From Virgibacillus phasianinus (GTDB taxonomy: Bacteria; Bacillota; Bacilli; Bacillales; Amphibacillaceae): 64,000 nucleotides of DNA. The number at the start of each line of letters is the position of its first letter. Position 1 is the first letter of the stretch. Shown piece by piece: positions 8,414 to 16,943 of this stretch. The notes under the pieces are model-generated. The model was not told the DNA's origin and did no database searches. It saw only the letters and a list, made by a program, of their open reading frames with translations. Position numbers and translations under genes: made by a program. The DNA is taken from assembly GCF_002216775.1 (NCBI RefSeq), contig NZ_CP022315.1, positions 2,914,001 to 2,978,000 of the forward strand, given 5' to 3'.

Positions 8414-9292
8414 ATGCAGGTAATCGACAAAGATACTGTCAAAAGGAAAACTAGCAAACGTTTAAGAAAAAACCGATTGTTGAAATGGATGTTTTTTCTT
8501 GCCACGTTATTTGGAATAGTAGTCTTGGCAACACTTTTATATCGTATATTTACGCAAGGTGTAGGTTATTTAGATTGGGGATTTATTACTAGTTTTGCCT
8601 CTAGATTTCCTGAGGAAGCCGGAATAAAGGCTGCTATTATAGGATCGCTTTGGTTAATGGCAGTCACAGCACCAGTTTCCTTAATTTTAGGAGTTGGCAC
8701 AGCAATTTATTTAGAAGAGTACGCAAAAAAGAACAAGTGGACTCGTTTTATTCAAATAAACATCTCAAATTTAGCCGGGGTACCGTCAATTGTATTTGGA
8801 CTGCTCGGATTAACCATTTTTGTGCGGATACTTGAAATGGGACGAAGTATTTTGGCAGGAGGTCTTACCATGAGCTTGCTAATACTACCAATCATCGTGG
8901 TGGCCGCTCAGGAAGCAATTCGTTCAATTCCAAATGATCAGTACGAGGCTTCATTCGCAATGGGGGCAACGAAATGGCAAACCATTCGTCGTGTTGTACT
9001 TCCAGCAGCAATTCCAGGTATTTTAACTGGAGGCATATTAGCTTTATCCCGGGCTATAGGTGAAACAGCACCATTGTTAATGATAGGTGCCTTAACCTTC
9101 ATTGCATTTTTACCGGAAAATGTTTGGTCTGGATTCACCGTAATGCCAATCCAAATTTTTAACTGGACTAGCAGACCGCAAGAAGAGTTTCAATATGCAG
9201 CGGCGGCAGGAATTATTGTCTTGTTGATTTTGTTAATCCTCATGAATTCCATTGCAGTATTCATTCGAAATAAGTTTACAAAAAGATATTAA
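8414..9292 (+). CDS. pstA: Phosphate ABC transporter permease PstA
   Basis: Second membrane subunit of the PstSCAB importer, 292 residues. A basic N-terminus precedes about six transmembrane helices. The EAA loop reads [22 protein letters not shown]. Its ribosome site, GGGAGGAAT, overlaps the end of pstC, which implies coupled translation. Confidence 0.95.
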   Translation: MQVIDKDTVKRKTSKRLRKNRLLKWMFFLATLFGIVVLATLLYRIFTQGVGYLDWGFITSFASRFPEEAGIKAAIIGSLWLMAVTAPVSLILGVGTAIYLEEYAKKNKWTRFIQINISNLAGVPSIVFGLLGLTIFVRILEMGRSILAGGLTMSLLILPIIVVAAQEAIRSIPNDQYEASFAMGATKWQTIRRVVLPAAIPGILTGGILALSRAIGETAPLLMIGALTFIAFLPENVWSGFTVMPIQIFNWTSRPQEEFQYAAAAGIIVLLILLILMNSIAVFIRNKFTKRY

Positions 9293-9309
9293 TCAAGGAG
9301 GCTAACATC

Positions 9310-10134
9310 ATGAGTGTTGTTCAAGAGGCAAAGCGTGTTCCAATTATTGGAATGATGAATACGGATTTTAACCCAGCAGATAAAATTATCTATTCTATCC
9401 AAAACTTTAACTTATGGTATGGCGAAAAACAGGCGTTAAAAGAACTGCAATTTGATATACCTGCTAATCAGGTAACAGCTATTATCGGCCCATCAGGCTG
9501 TGGTAAATCAACCTTCATAAAAACATTAAATCGAATGGTAGAATTAGTTCCCAGTGTAAATATGGCTGGTAGTATCCTGTATAATGAACAAAATATCTTT
9601 GATCCGAAATATAAGGTGGAAGAGCTTAGAACAAATGTCGGCATGGTATTTCAAAAACCAAATCCTTTTCCGAAATCAGTTTATGAGAACGTAGCGTATG
9701 GGCCAAAAATACATGGCATTAAAAAGAAGAAGGTATTGGATGAAATTGTTGAAAAAAGTTTGAAGGGAGCCACACTATGGGAGGAAGTAAAAGATCGCTT
9801 AACCGAAAATGCATTTGGGTTGTCTGGCGGGCAGCAACAACGGCTATGTATTGCTAGATGTTTAGCGATTGAACCAGAAGTCATTTTAATGGATGAACCA
9901 ACATCGGCGCTAGATCCAATTTCAACGTTGAAGGTGGAAGAACTAGTGCAGAATCTTAAAAAGGAATTCAGCATTGTAATAGTTACGCATAATATGCAAC
10001 AGGCAGCGAGAATTTCAGATAGAACGGCATTCTTTCTAAACGGTGAAGTAGTAGAGTACAGCAATACAGATAAACTTTTTTCTAATCCTACTGATAAACG
10101 TACGGAAGATTACATTACCGGCCGTTTTGGATAG
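9310..10134 (+). CDS. pstB: Phosphate ABC transporter ATP-binding protein
   Basis: ATPase that drives the phosphate importer. Walker A is GPSGCGKST (residues 60-68), the ABC signature is LSGGQQQR (from L171), Walker B is VILMDEP with D195-E196, and the switch histidine is in VTHNM. Length is 274 residues. Ribosome site AAGGAGG lies upstream. Only one pstB is present, whereas Bacillus subtilis has two; phoU follows instead. Confidence 0.96.
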   Translation: MSVVQEAKRVPIIGMMNTDFNPADKIIYSIQNFNLWYGEKQALKELQFDIPANQVTAIIGPSGCGKSTFIKTLNRMVELVPSVNMAGSILYNEQNIFDPKYKVEELRTNVGMVFQKPNPFPKSVYENVAYGPKIHGIKKKKVLDEIVEKSLKGATLWEEVKDRLTENAFGLSGGQQQRLCIARCLAIEPEVILMDEPTSALDPISTLKVEELVQNLKKEFSIVIVTHNMQQAARISDRTAFFLNGEVVEYSNTDKLFSNPTDKRTEDYITGRFG

Positions 10135-10152
10135 TTAATGGAGGTGCAGATT

Positions 10153-10809
10153 TTGACTAGAGAAAGCTTTGAAGAGCAATTAATAACGTTAAAGTCCGAG
10201 TTAATGGAGCTTGGTGACCTAGCCAAGTTTGCTTTGGACCAATCAATCCAAGCACTTGAAAACCAGAATGTTGATCTCGCATTACAGGTTATTGACGAGG
10301 ATGCTAAAATAAATTTGTTAGAAGAAGAAATTGATGAGCATGCAACCTGGTTAATTGCAAAGGAACAGCCTTTGGCGTCGGACCTCCGGAAAAACATTGC
10401 CGTTATGAAGGTCACAACTGACATAGAGCGAATTGGGGACCTTGCTGTTAACATTGCCAAGTCTGTTATCCGTATTGGAAAATCGGAATTTATAGAGCCA
10501 CTTAATAAAATTCCTAAAATGGCATTAATGGCGCAGGAAATGATAGATTGTATACTAAAGGCATTCAATGAAGAAGATATTTATCAAGCACGGGAAATTG
10601 CGGAAAAAGATGATGAAGTTGATAAAATGTACGGTGGGCTTGTTGCTGAATTAATGGAATTAATGACCAAGAATCCTACGTATGTAGCTCAAATCATCCA
10701 ACTGTCGTTTATCTGCCGATATTTAGAACGAGTGGCTGACCATGCAACAAATATATCTGAGGCCATCATTTATTTGGTAAAAGGAAAAAGATATGACCTG
10801 AATAAGTGA
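10153..10809 (+). CDS. phoU: Phosphate transport/signalling regulator PhoU
   Basis: A cytoplasmic helical protein that links Pst transport to phosphate signalling and restrains uptake. It contains two three-helix PhoU repeats with the metal-binding motifs DIERIGDLAVNI and YLERVADHATNI. The start is taken as TTG 10153 because GGAGGTG (10140-10146) lies six bases upstream. An ATG at 10138 overlaps that ribosome site and is unlikely. This gives 218 residues and the typical MTRESF N-terminus. It is the last gene of the operon; the Bacillus subtilis pst operon lacks phoU. Confidence 0.93.
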   Translation: MTRESFEEQLITLKSELMELGDLAKFALDQSIQALENQNVDLALQVIDEDAKINLLEEEIDEHATWLIAKEQPLASDLRKNIAVMKVTTDIERIGDLAVNIAKSVIRIGKSEFIEPLNKIPKMALMAQEMIDCILKAFNEEDIYQAREIAEKDDEVDKMYGGLVAELMELMTKNPTYVAQIIQLSFICRYLERVADHATNISEAIIYLVKGKRYDLNK

Positions 10810-10855
10810 ACTACTCACCACTTAGCTACGCTTGAGTGGGAGCTTCTCACTTCCA
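10808..10855 (+). repeat. Possible IS200/IS605-type right-end relic
   Basis: Just after phoU, CCACTTAGC (10818-10826) folds back on GCTTGAGTGG (10830-10839) around TAC, followed by GAGCTTCTCAC. This hairpin style with a conserved AGCTACGCTT loop resembles the subterminal hairpins of IS605/IS1341-type elements. No transposase remnant is nearby, so it would be a solo end. The resemblance is from memory and unverified. Confidence 0.35.
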
Positions 10856-10885
10856 TGACGAAAGCTGTACGAGAAAAATAGCCTT

Positions 10886-10928
10886 AAAAAAACAGTAGTG
10901 CAGGGATTTCCTGCACTACTGTTTTAAT
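10886..10928. terminator. Bidirectional terminator between phoU and yqzC
   Basis: A 16-bp perfect stem (AAAACAGTAGTGCAGG with CCTGCACTACTGTTTT, 10889-10904/10910-10925) is flanked by A and T runs. It serves the converging pst operon and the minus-strand yqzC homologue, whose stop codon lies inside it. Confidence 0.92.
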
Positions 10929-11454
10929 TTGTAATGGCCTCCGCAATTTGGTTGAAAGTCATATCTGTTGTTAATTCGAATGTTCCCAGTTGAACATATT
11001 GGCTATAATCATTTTCTTCCAAATACTTATTAAACTTACTAGCATTATCAATGACCCCATTTTCTTCCAAAATGGAACTTATGGAAGAAGACGCAAGACC
11101 GGGTTCAACCTTTAATGTGAATTTCTTAACTTCTTTTTTCTCTTTATCTTTTGTGTCTTGCTCTTTTTGTTTAGATTTGGTATCGTCTGTTTGATCTTTT
11201 TCTTGTTCTTTATCTTTATCTTTAGTTTTTGATTCATTCTTCTGATCTTTTGGTGGTTCATTATTAACAGAAAGAGAAATATATTCATCTTCACTTAATA
11301 CTTGGTATCCATCTTCCTCAATCGCCTTGATCATTTCCTGTTGGGAAATATTATCCGTATTGTTTTGCGGAGTATCAAAGTAAAGAAAGATAGCTAACAA
11401 AATGATTCCAGCTGCAAACAGTCCGATAGAAAATGCGCGAACAGGTTGTTTCAT
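10924..11454 (-). CDS. yqzC: Membrane-anchored protein with MltG N-terminal-like domain (YqzC-like)
   Basis: A 176-residue protein with one N-terminal membrane segment (residues ~9-26), a highly charged Lys/Asp/Glu/Gln-rich linker (~65-112) and a C-terminal globular part. The end (VEPGLASSSISSILEENGVI...GTFELTTDMTFNQIAEAI) resembles the LysM-like N-terminal domain of the lytic transglycosylase MltG/YceG. The catalytic domain is absent. Position after pst and next to a yqzD homologue matches yqzC of Bacillus subtilis. Function unknown; a cell-wall role is inferred only from the MltG likeness. Confidence 0.7.
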   Translation of the reverse strand: MKQPVRAFSIGLFAAGIILLAIFLYFDTPQNNTDNISQQEMIKAIEEDGYQVLSEDEYISLSVNNEPPKDQKNESKTKDKDKEQEKDQTDDTKSKQKEQDTKDKEKKEVKKFTLKVEPGLASSSISSILEENGVIDNASKFNKYLEENDYSQYVQLGTFELTTDMTFNQIAEAITN

Positions 11455-11475
11455 AATTATCTCCTTACCATTAGC

Positions 11476-11811
11476 TTAATTTTGTTTTAAAATTAGTTGA
11501 ACATCATATGTACTCAACTTTGTTAACTCGGTAATTTCCTGTACAGAGTATCCCTTTTCATGCAATTGAACAATTTTGCGATTCGCTTCAGGTGATTGAT
11601 TGTCGTTTTGGAAACCGTCGGAAAAGTCTTTCGCAAGTAATTCTTCTTCAAGAATTTTAATTTTCCTTTTCATTTGATAGGTATCCTGCATGGTGGACAT
11701 AGAGTGCTGCTCCATTTGATCCTCGATGTCCTTAAATTTGTCATTCATTAAGAATGATAGTATAAATAGGATTACTGCCACTATTATAATAGTTGAAATT
11801 GCATAAATCAT
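11476..11811 (-). CDS. yqzD: Small membrane-anchored coiled-coil protein (YqzD-like)
   Basis: 111 residues: one N-terminal membrane helix (~3-20), a charged, probably coiled-coil middle with many Met/Gln/Lys, and a short C-terminal helix-turn-helix-like piece ([23 protein letters not shown]). It pairs with the yqzC homologue 21 nt downstream, probably in one operon. Function unknown. Confidence 0.7.
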   Translation of the reverse strand: MIYAISTIIIVAVILFILSFLMNDKFKDIEDQMEQHSMSTMQDTYQMKRKIKILEEELLAKDFSDGFQNDNQSPEANRKIVQLHEKGYSVQEITELTKLSTYDVQLILKQN

Positions 11812-11902
11812 TTATGTACCTCCATTTCATATACATTATTATTTATAACATAGAATTGGAAAATAGAAAACTGAAATTATCTTTTTCTGTTTTGATTCTT
11901 GA

Positions 11903-11930
11903 TTGATTCAACTATATCTGGTATTATAAT
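11903..11930 (+). promoter_or_regulatory. SigA promoter of rpmG
   Basis: -35 TTGATT at 11903-11908 and a perfect -10 TATAAT at 11925-11930, spacing 16 nt, about 60 nt before the rpmG start. Confidence 0.65.
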
Positions 11931-11992
11931 TAAGTCTGACACGAAATTATAGAAATCTACAAAGCAAGTTTTTATAGTTTGGAGGGAAAAAC

Positions 11993-12142
11993 ATGCGAGT
12001 AAACATTACTTTAGCTTGTACTGAATCTGGTGAACGTAACTATATTACAACAAAAAATAAGCGTACTAATCCTGAACGTATTGAGCTTATGAAATATTGC
12101 CCACGTCTTAAAAAGCACACACTTCACCGTGAAACTAAATAA
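11993..12142 (+). CDS. rpmG: Ribosomal protein bL33, zinc-independent type
   Basis: A 49-residue protein ([17 protein letters not shown]...LHRETK) preceded by GGAGGG. It is a large-subunit ribosomal protein of the L33 family and corresponds in position to rpmGA of Bacillus subtilis. The first zinc pair has decayed to C9-T-E-S12 and the second to C36-P-R-L, so it cannot bind zinc with four cysteines. Such C-minus paralogues replace the zinc form when zinc is scarce in relatives. Own promoter and terminator. Confidence 0.93.
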   Translation: MRVNITLACTESGERNYITTKNKRTNPERIELMKYCPRLKKHTLHRETK

Positions 12143-12161
12143 GTGATTGTACGCAAAATGG

Positions 12162-12190
12162 AACTCTTATCGTAACTGGATAAGAGTTTT
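12162..12190 (+). terminator. Terminator after rpmG
   Basis: AACTCTTATC (12162-12171) pairs with GATAAGAGTT (12179-12188), followed by TTTTATTT. Confidence 0.85.
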
Positions 12191-12240
12191 ATTTATACGT
12201 TGACGGCTAATTAATTTTAAACGGGAGAAGGGAGATTCAT

Positions 12241-12798
12241 ATGGAGAAATCCAAGCTGCGGAATCAAGGCATAAAATACCTAAAGTCATTGTCAAAAGAA
12301 GAAAAGATTTCTATCGAAGAAAAGCTTACTTACGAATTAGTAAATTCTGACCTGTGGAAGCAGTCATCGTCGATTGGAGTCACTATATCACAGGGGTTTG
12401 AGTGGGATACTAGGGGCATTATTGAAACTGCATGGAAAGAAAACAAACTTGTATCTGTTCCAAAATGTGACCCGGTACATAAGAAACTTACCTTTTATCA
12501 TTTACATACATATGAGCAATTGGAAGTTGTATACTACAACTTAAAGGAGCCGAATCCGGATAATTCACAGGCTATAGATAAAAATTCAATTGAACTGTTA
12601 CTAGTACCTGGATTACTCTTTAATAAACATGGGTATCGGATCGGATTTGGCGGTGGTTATTACGATCGATTCTTAGCCGACTTTCCAAATTCTACTGCTT
12701 CATTGGTAAGCGATGGTCAATTCGAACACGAAATCCCTGTGGAAAAATATGATCTACCGGTTAATTATATTGTTACTGAACAAGGAATTCTTCTGTAG
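12241..12798 (+). CDS. yqgN: 5-formyltetrahydrofolate cyclo-ligase (YqgN)
   Basis: Converts 5-formyl-THF to 5,10-methenyl-THF using ATP, returning stored folate to the one-carbon pool. At 185 residues it has the family length, with the phosphate/substrate motif FNKHGYRIGFGGGYYDRFL near residues 122-140. ATG 12241 follows GGGAGAAGGGAG. It occupies the yqgN position after rpmGA. The MoeB-like gene begins 11 nt downstream with its own ribosome site, so the two are probably co-transcribed. Confidence 0.92.
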   Translation: MEKSKLRNQGIKYLKSLSKEEKISIEEKLTYELVNSDLWKQSSSIGVTISQGFEWDTRGIIETAWKENKLVSVPKCDPVHKKLTFYHLHTYEQLEVVYYNLKEPNPDNSQAIDKNSIELLLVPGLLFNKHGYRIGFGGGYYDRFLADFPNSTASLVSDGQFEHEIPVEKYDLPVNYIVTEQGILL

Positions 12799-12809
12799 GA
12801 GGTACTTAT

Positions 12810-13823
12810 ATGGTTTCCAATCGTTATTCCAGGCAGTTATTATTTCATCCAATTCAACATTCTGGTCAAGAAAAATTACAAAAAAGCAGTGTACTTATTG
12901 TGGGATTAGGTGCGCTTGGCACAGTTATTTGTAACCATTTAGTCCGTGCCGGTGTGGGCAGAGTCCGAATAATAGATAGAGATTATGTTGAACTTTCTAA
13001 TTTGCAAAGGCAAATGTTATACGATGAAGAGGATGTGAAGGAAGCACTGCCAAAAGCAGTAGCTGCCAAAAGCAAACTAAAAAAAATAAATAGTTCAACC
13101 GTAATTGATGCAATTGTTGGCAATGTAACAGCTGAAAATATTGATCCGCTACTGGATGGAATTGACGTTGTAATGGATGGGACCGACAATCTATCCACAA
13201 GATTTATTTTAAATGATGGCTGCTTTAAGCATCAGATACCATTTTCTTATGGGGGAGTTGTCAGTTCTAGGGGAATGCAAGCATTTTTTATACCTGACAA
13301 GACACCATGCTTGCGTTGTTTGATTCAGGAATCTGCAAATGATGGACAAACATGTGATACTGTTGGTGTAATTGCACCTGCAGTTGATATGGTTTCCTCA
13401 TTGCAGGTCACAGAAACGATAAAATATTTAACGGGTAATGAAAAGGTACTGCGAAATACACTTCGAACCTTTGATATTTGGGTTAACAATCAATATGACA
13501 TCAACTTATCCAAGCCTAAAAAAGATTGTCCGACATGTCAAAATAGGGAATTTCCTTCATTGAGAAGAAAGGCAGAAGATGAAGAAACTGTACTTTGCGG
13601 AAGGAATACAGTACAAATTCACCAACGGAAAGCATTAGATCTGAAAAAATGGCAAAAAAAATTGATGCCTGTAGCCTCCGTTAAACAAACACCATTCCTG
13701 CTTAAGGCACAATTTGATGATGAAATTTCATTTGTCCTATTTCCCGATGGCCGTGTTCTCGTCCAGGGGACGGAAGATACAATTACAGCCAGATCATGGT
13801 ATGATCGATATATTGGTTCCTGA
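12810..13823 (+). CDS. moeB: MoeB/ThiF-family adenylyltransferase
   Basis: E1-like enzyme that adenylates the C-terminus of a small sulfur-carrier protein (MoaD or ThiS) for molybdopterin or thiamine synthesis. It has the Rossmann ATP motif GLGALGT near residue 32, an LSNLQRQ motif, a DGTDN motif and zinc cysteine pairs CLRC and CPTC. Length (337) fits the Bacillus MoeB type with its C-terminal extension. MoeB versus ThiF specificity cannot be decided from sequence. No carrier-protein gene is nearby; it is inserted relative to the Bacillus subtilis yqgN-yqgO order. Confidence 0.8.
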   Translation: MVSNRYSRQLLFHPIQHSGQEKLQKSSVLIVGLGALGTVICNHLVRAGVGRVRIIDRDYVELSNLQRQMLYDEEDVKEALPKAVAAKSKLKKINSSTVIDAIVGNVTAENIDPLLDGIDVVMDGTDNLSTRFILNDGCFKHQIPFSYGGVVSSRGMQAFFIPDKTPCLRCLIQESANDGQTCDTVGVIAPAVDMVSSLQVTETIKYLTGNEKVLRNTLRTFDIWVNNQYDINLSKPKKDCPTCQNREFPSLRRKAEDEETVLCGRNTVQIHQRKALDLKKWQKKLMPVASVKQTPFLLKAQFDDEISFVLFPDGRVLVQGTEDTITARSWYDRYIGS

Positions 13824-13885
13824 TGTATAAATACCCGAAGTTCTGTAAAACTAAGAACACTATAAAACAGAAATAGGGTGTTCAG

Positions 13886-14080
13886 ATGAGAATTATTTTA
13901 TTATTTGGTGTTGTGCTCTCAGCGATGGTGGCTCTTTATAAATGGAGATATAAATTAATGAATATGATCTTGGCTGTAAGTGTGTTACGAAAGCTGGGAG
14001 TAATGATAACCATGAATATGCCAGCCATCAAAAATAAAATATTATCAAACATGTTTACCAAAACATCAACAAACGGATAA
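13886..14080 (+). CDS. yqgO: Small membrane protein (YqgO-like)
   Basis: 64 residues with one N-terminal hydrophobic segment (MRIILLFGVVLSAMVALYKW) and a basic, amphipathic remainder. It lies between the folate cyclo-ligase region and gluP, where Bacillus subtilis has the small yqgO. Weak ribosome site GGGTG. A terminator closes the unit. Function unknown; assignment rests on size and position. Confidence 0.6.
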   Translation: MRIILLFGVVLSAMVALYKWRYKLMNMILAVSVLRKLGVMITMNMPAIKNKILSNMFTKTSTNG

Positions 14081-14086
14081 TACAAT

Positions 14087-14126
14087 AAACAAGGCAGTTG
14101 TCTTTATTGCAGCTGCCTTGTTTTTA
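14087..14126 (+). terminator. Terminator after yqgO
   Basis: AAACAAGGCAG (14087-14097) pairs with CTGCCTTGTTT (14113-14123), followed by a T run. Confidence 0.9.
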
Positions 14127-14152
14127 TTTGAGGGCTGTTATTGCATAGCTTG

Positions 14153-14278
14153 TTGCTAATATCGTCACAGTTGCTAAAAATAGCGACGTAACTAAAGATC
14201 ATGTTTGGCGCCCTGTGGCCACTGCGGAAAGCGACTGCCCGCAGCGGAAATCACGTTGCTGTTACGTTGCAATTTATA
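14153..14278. repeat. Dispersed intergenic repeat, copy A
   Basis: Begins TTGCTAATATC like two other stretches (30616 and 53234). Its outer parts are an imperfect inverted repeat: AGCGACGTAAC (14182-14192) opposite GTTACGTTGC (14261-14270), with AT-rich extensions. The centre holds a GC-rich palindrome, CTGCGG/CCGCAG. No coding potential. The size and terminal pairing are MITE-like. Confidence 0.6.
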
Positions 14279-14372
14279 GATATTGTGGAAAACAATAATC
14301 TTTGAAAAAAGGTATCTTTTACGGGAAAATTAAGAAAAGTTTTGATATGATGGTCATTAGGGAGGAAAGTTA

Positions 14373-15923
14373 ATGTATGTAAATGAACAACATATCATGT
14401 ATAAATTGGCTGATCAGTTATTAGATAGAGAAAAATTCGAGATTTTGGAGCTGGATGAGCAACGGGAGGAAATTTGGTTAGAAAAAGAAAGCAACAAAAC
14501 TTCGTATGTGATCAGACTTGTACATAAAGAATTTTATTGGATTAATGATTTAAAAAAAGACATCGCTTTAGCTTTTCACCAAACAAAAGCGATTAGACGG
14601 CTGCTATCAAGAAAACATCGTATTGAAGTGAGAAATGTATATGTAGCAAAACACCCCCCTGTTGGTGAATGGGAGTCGTTAAAAATACCTATGCAATTGA
14701 AAGAAAGAAATGCGATTAAATTAAAGGTATTTTATTTGGATCAATCTGATCTGTATAAGGAAAAAAAACGGTTAAATGAGGATTTGAATCTTTCTCTGGA
14801 ATTGAAAGCCGATGATTATTCAGACGAAGAAAAGGAAACAGAGATACATGATTTAACTAATAAATTGAAACAGAAACTGTACACCAAAAAACAAGAAATG
14901 AAAAATGTACTTTCTCATGGAAAACCGTTCTTAACCTACATTTTTCTAGCAATGAATATTCTTTTCTTTATTTTCCTGGAAATGAACGGCGGCAGCAATT
15001 CAAACGAAACCCTGATTAAGTATGGTGCAAAGTATAACCCCGCTATCGTTAACGGAGAATGGTGGAGGATACTTTCTTCTATGTTTATTCATATTGGATT
15101 ATTTCATATCTTTATGAATATGCTTGCCCTTTATTATCTTGGGCCAGCAGTTGAAAAAATATATGGATCTACCCGATTTTTCATTGTATATATGCTTGCA
15201 GGTATTGGAGGGGGACTTGCCAGTTTTGCATTTTCTTCTAATATTTCTGCTGGTGCCTCTGGAGCATTATTTGGGTTATTTGGAGCATTATTATATTTTG
15301 GATTAATGAATAAAAAATTATTTAATTTGATGATGGGCAAAGGAATTATTGTCCTGATTGGGATAAATTTAATTATCGGATTTACCTTTCCGCAAATTGA
15401 CAATAGTGCACATATTGGCGGTTTAGTAAGTGGAATAGTTGCTTCTTTTATCGTTTCATTGCCAGGTAAAAGAAAGACAATATATCAGATTGGTGCACTT
15501 ATTTGTTATTTTATTGCAATATCTTTTTTAGTGGTCTTTGGTATCAACCATGCTAAAGAAAGTGCCATGTATCAGTTGTCTGAAATAGAAGACTTATTAG
15601 CAGAAAACAACTATCAGGAAGTTGTTCAGATTGCAACAGATGCGCTTAAGGATTCTGATGATTTAATATCCGCATTCTTGTTCCAACGTTCATACTCGTA
15701 CATTGAATTGGGTAAACCATCCCTTGCAATTGCTGACTTGGAAAAAATAGTAGGGATGGATAGCGAAATGCCGGAAGCATACTATAATTTAGCAATGTTG
15801 TACGATAATCAGGGGAAGAAGCAAAAGGCTGAAAAATTTGTTTCAAAGGCTTATGAATTAAATCCTGAGGATGAATCATATATCAATTTATATGAGCAAA
15901 TCATGGGGGAAAAGATAAAGTAA
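14373..15923 (+). CDS. gluP: Rhomboid intramembrane serine protease with TPR tail
   Basis: A 516-residue protein in three parts: a cytoplasmic N-terminal domain (~1-180), a rhomboid membrane domain (~185-385) and C-terminal TPR repeats (~400-510). Catalytic S296 lies in GASGALFG and H347 in NSAHIGGLVSG, matching the Ser-His dyad. It cleaves transmembrane segments within the membrane. Architecture and position before yqgQ and glcK match Bacillus subtilis GluP (YqgP). GGGAGG ribosome site before ATG 14373. Confidence 0.93.
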   Translation: MYVNEQHIMYKLADQLLDREKFEILELDEQREEIWLEKESNKTSYVIRLVHKEFYWINDLKKDIALAFHQTKAIRRLLSRKHRIEVRNVYVAKHPPVGEWESLKIPMQLKERNAIKLKVFYLDQSDLYKEKKRLNEDLNLSLELKADDYSDEEKETEIHDLTNKLKQKLYTKKQEMKNVLSHGKPFLTYIFLAMNILFFIFLEMNGGSNSNETLIKYGAKYNPAIVNGEWWRILSSMFIHIGLFHIFMNMLALYYLGPAVEKIYGSTRFFIVYMLAGIGGGLASFAFSSNISAGASGALFGLFGALLYFGLMNKKLFNLMMGKGIIVLIGINLIIGFTFPQIDNSAHIGGLVSGIVASFIVSLPGKRKTIYQIGALICYFIAISFLVVFGINHAKESAMYQLSEIEDLLAENNYQEVVQIATDALKDSDDLISAFLFQRSYSYIELGKPSLAIADLEKIVGMDSEMPEAYYNLAMLYDNQGKKQKAEKFVSKAYELNPEDESYINLYEQIMGEKIK

Positions 15924-15966
15924 AAAAAGCGGCATACAGCCATTAAGCTGTTATGTCGCTTTTTCT
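15922..15966. terminator. Bidirectional terminator after gluP
   Basis: AAAAAAGCGGCATACAGC (15923-15940) pairs with GCTGTTATGTCGCTTTTT (15947-15964) around CATTAA. It serves gluP and the converging minus-strand gene. Confidence 0.9.
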
Positions 15967-16813
15967 AATATTTTTGTATTAATCGTTCTTTTTTTCCGTT
16001 AATTTCAAATAAAACGAGTAAATGGTTTTGATCTTTACTAAATAGAATAATTGGAACAAAGCTTGAGACTTGTTCTTTCTTATACGTAATGGGCACAATG
16101 TAGTTTTTGTATAAACCTTCCCAAAGCTGTCCGATTATTTGATTGGTTTGTTCCTGCGACATTGATGGCAGCTCGTTCGTATTAAAGCGGTTTAATGCTG
16201 TAAGGGGAACAATCACGTAGTCATCCTTTTTAATCTGGTAATGACTCAGTAGTTTGTTCCAGTGATAAAGCAGAAACTGTGATGTTTTATCATTTAAAGC
16301 TTTTTCCCAGTCGATATCTTTCGTGGACTTTGGTTTGTGGAAAGTATGAACGTCTCCTGCTGGATTTTCAACCACAAATATTTCGTCATATGTCATTTGC
16401 TGAATACTTTTGATCGCCCCACTTGGATAGTGAATTTCGCCATGATGATAGGAAAGGCTTTGAAGATACCCTGTTCCCTCAGACTGTAGCTGCGCATTTA
16501 ATTGCAGTGTTTCTTCATCTTCATGCCATTTACTTAATGCGCCCATTAATTTTCCGTTGTTAAAAAGTAAGGAAACATCCTGCCGTAAGTACATGTTTTT
16601 ATCACTTTTCGATAATACATTCCATGTAATCGTATATTTCTTGTTTACTTTTTGTTTTTTTATATCCAAGTTTGTTTTCGCATTTACAAAATGAGTTTCT
16701 TTATCAAGCGGGAAGTAACTGATACTTGGAATTGAACTTAATTTTGTCTGATATAAAAAAACGAAAAAGATACTCAGGATTAAAAAAATAGATAGAACTA
16801 GATACTTTTTCAT
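15965..16813 (-). CDS. Conserved hypothetical protein, membrane-anchored
   Basis: 282 residues with one N-terminal hydrophobic segment (residues ~4-21) that is either a membrane anchor or an uncleaved signal; the rest is soluble and probably extracytoplasmic. No catalytic motif is recognised. It contains repeated Tyr/His/Lys-rich beta-like stretches and a WEKAL...FLLYHWNKLL segment. It converges on gluP and is divergent from spoVAF, with its start 130 nt from that gene. I do not recognise the family. Confidence 0.6.
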   Translation of the reverse strand: MKKYLVLSIFLILSIFFVFLYQTKLSSIPSISYFPLDKETHFVNAKTNLDIKKQKVNKKYTITWNVLSKSDKNMYLRQDVSLLFNNGKLMGALSKWHEDEETLQLNAQLQSEGTGYLQSLSYHHGEIHYPSGAIKSIQQMTYDEIFVVENPAGDVHTFHKPKSTKDIDWEKALNDKTSQFLLYHWNKLLSHYQIKKDDYVIVPLTALNRFNTNELPSMSQEQTNQIIGQLWEGLYKNYIVPITYKKEQVSSFVPIILFSKDQNHLLVLFEINGKKERLIQKY

Positions 16814-16872
16814 AGCGTCATCCTTTGAAATAGGTTGTTTTAGTAAGATTTATGAAACAAGCGCAGTAAATA

Positions 16873-16903
16873 TGCATAGGAATACAAACTGGGGAACAGA
16901 ATA
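16873..16903 (+). promoter_or_regulatory. Candidate SigG/SigF forespore promoter for spoVAF
   Basis: TGCATA at 16873 and CAGAATA at 16897-16903, separated by 18 nt, resemble the forespore -35 (TGAATA) and -10 (CATACTA) elements with five of six and five of seven matches. The spoVA genes are SigG-dependent in Bacillus subtilis, which supports the reading. Confidence 0.35.
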
Positions 16904-16943
16904 AAAGCATGGATTCTTATAAAAGTGCAGGGTGATTATATAA

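Noticed and set aside
10110-10568. Long minus-strand frame opposite phoU
   Set aside because: Antisense shadow of the conserved phoU gene, with no ribosome site; similar shadows under pstB, spoVAF, gcvT, rocA and efp were dropped.
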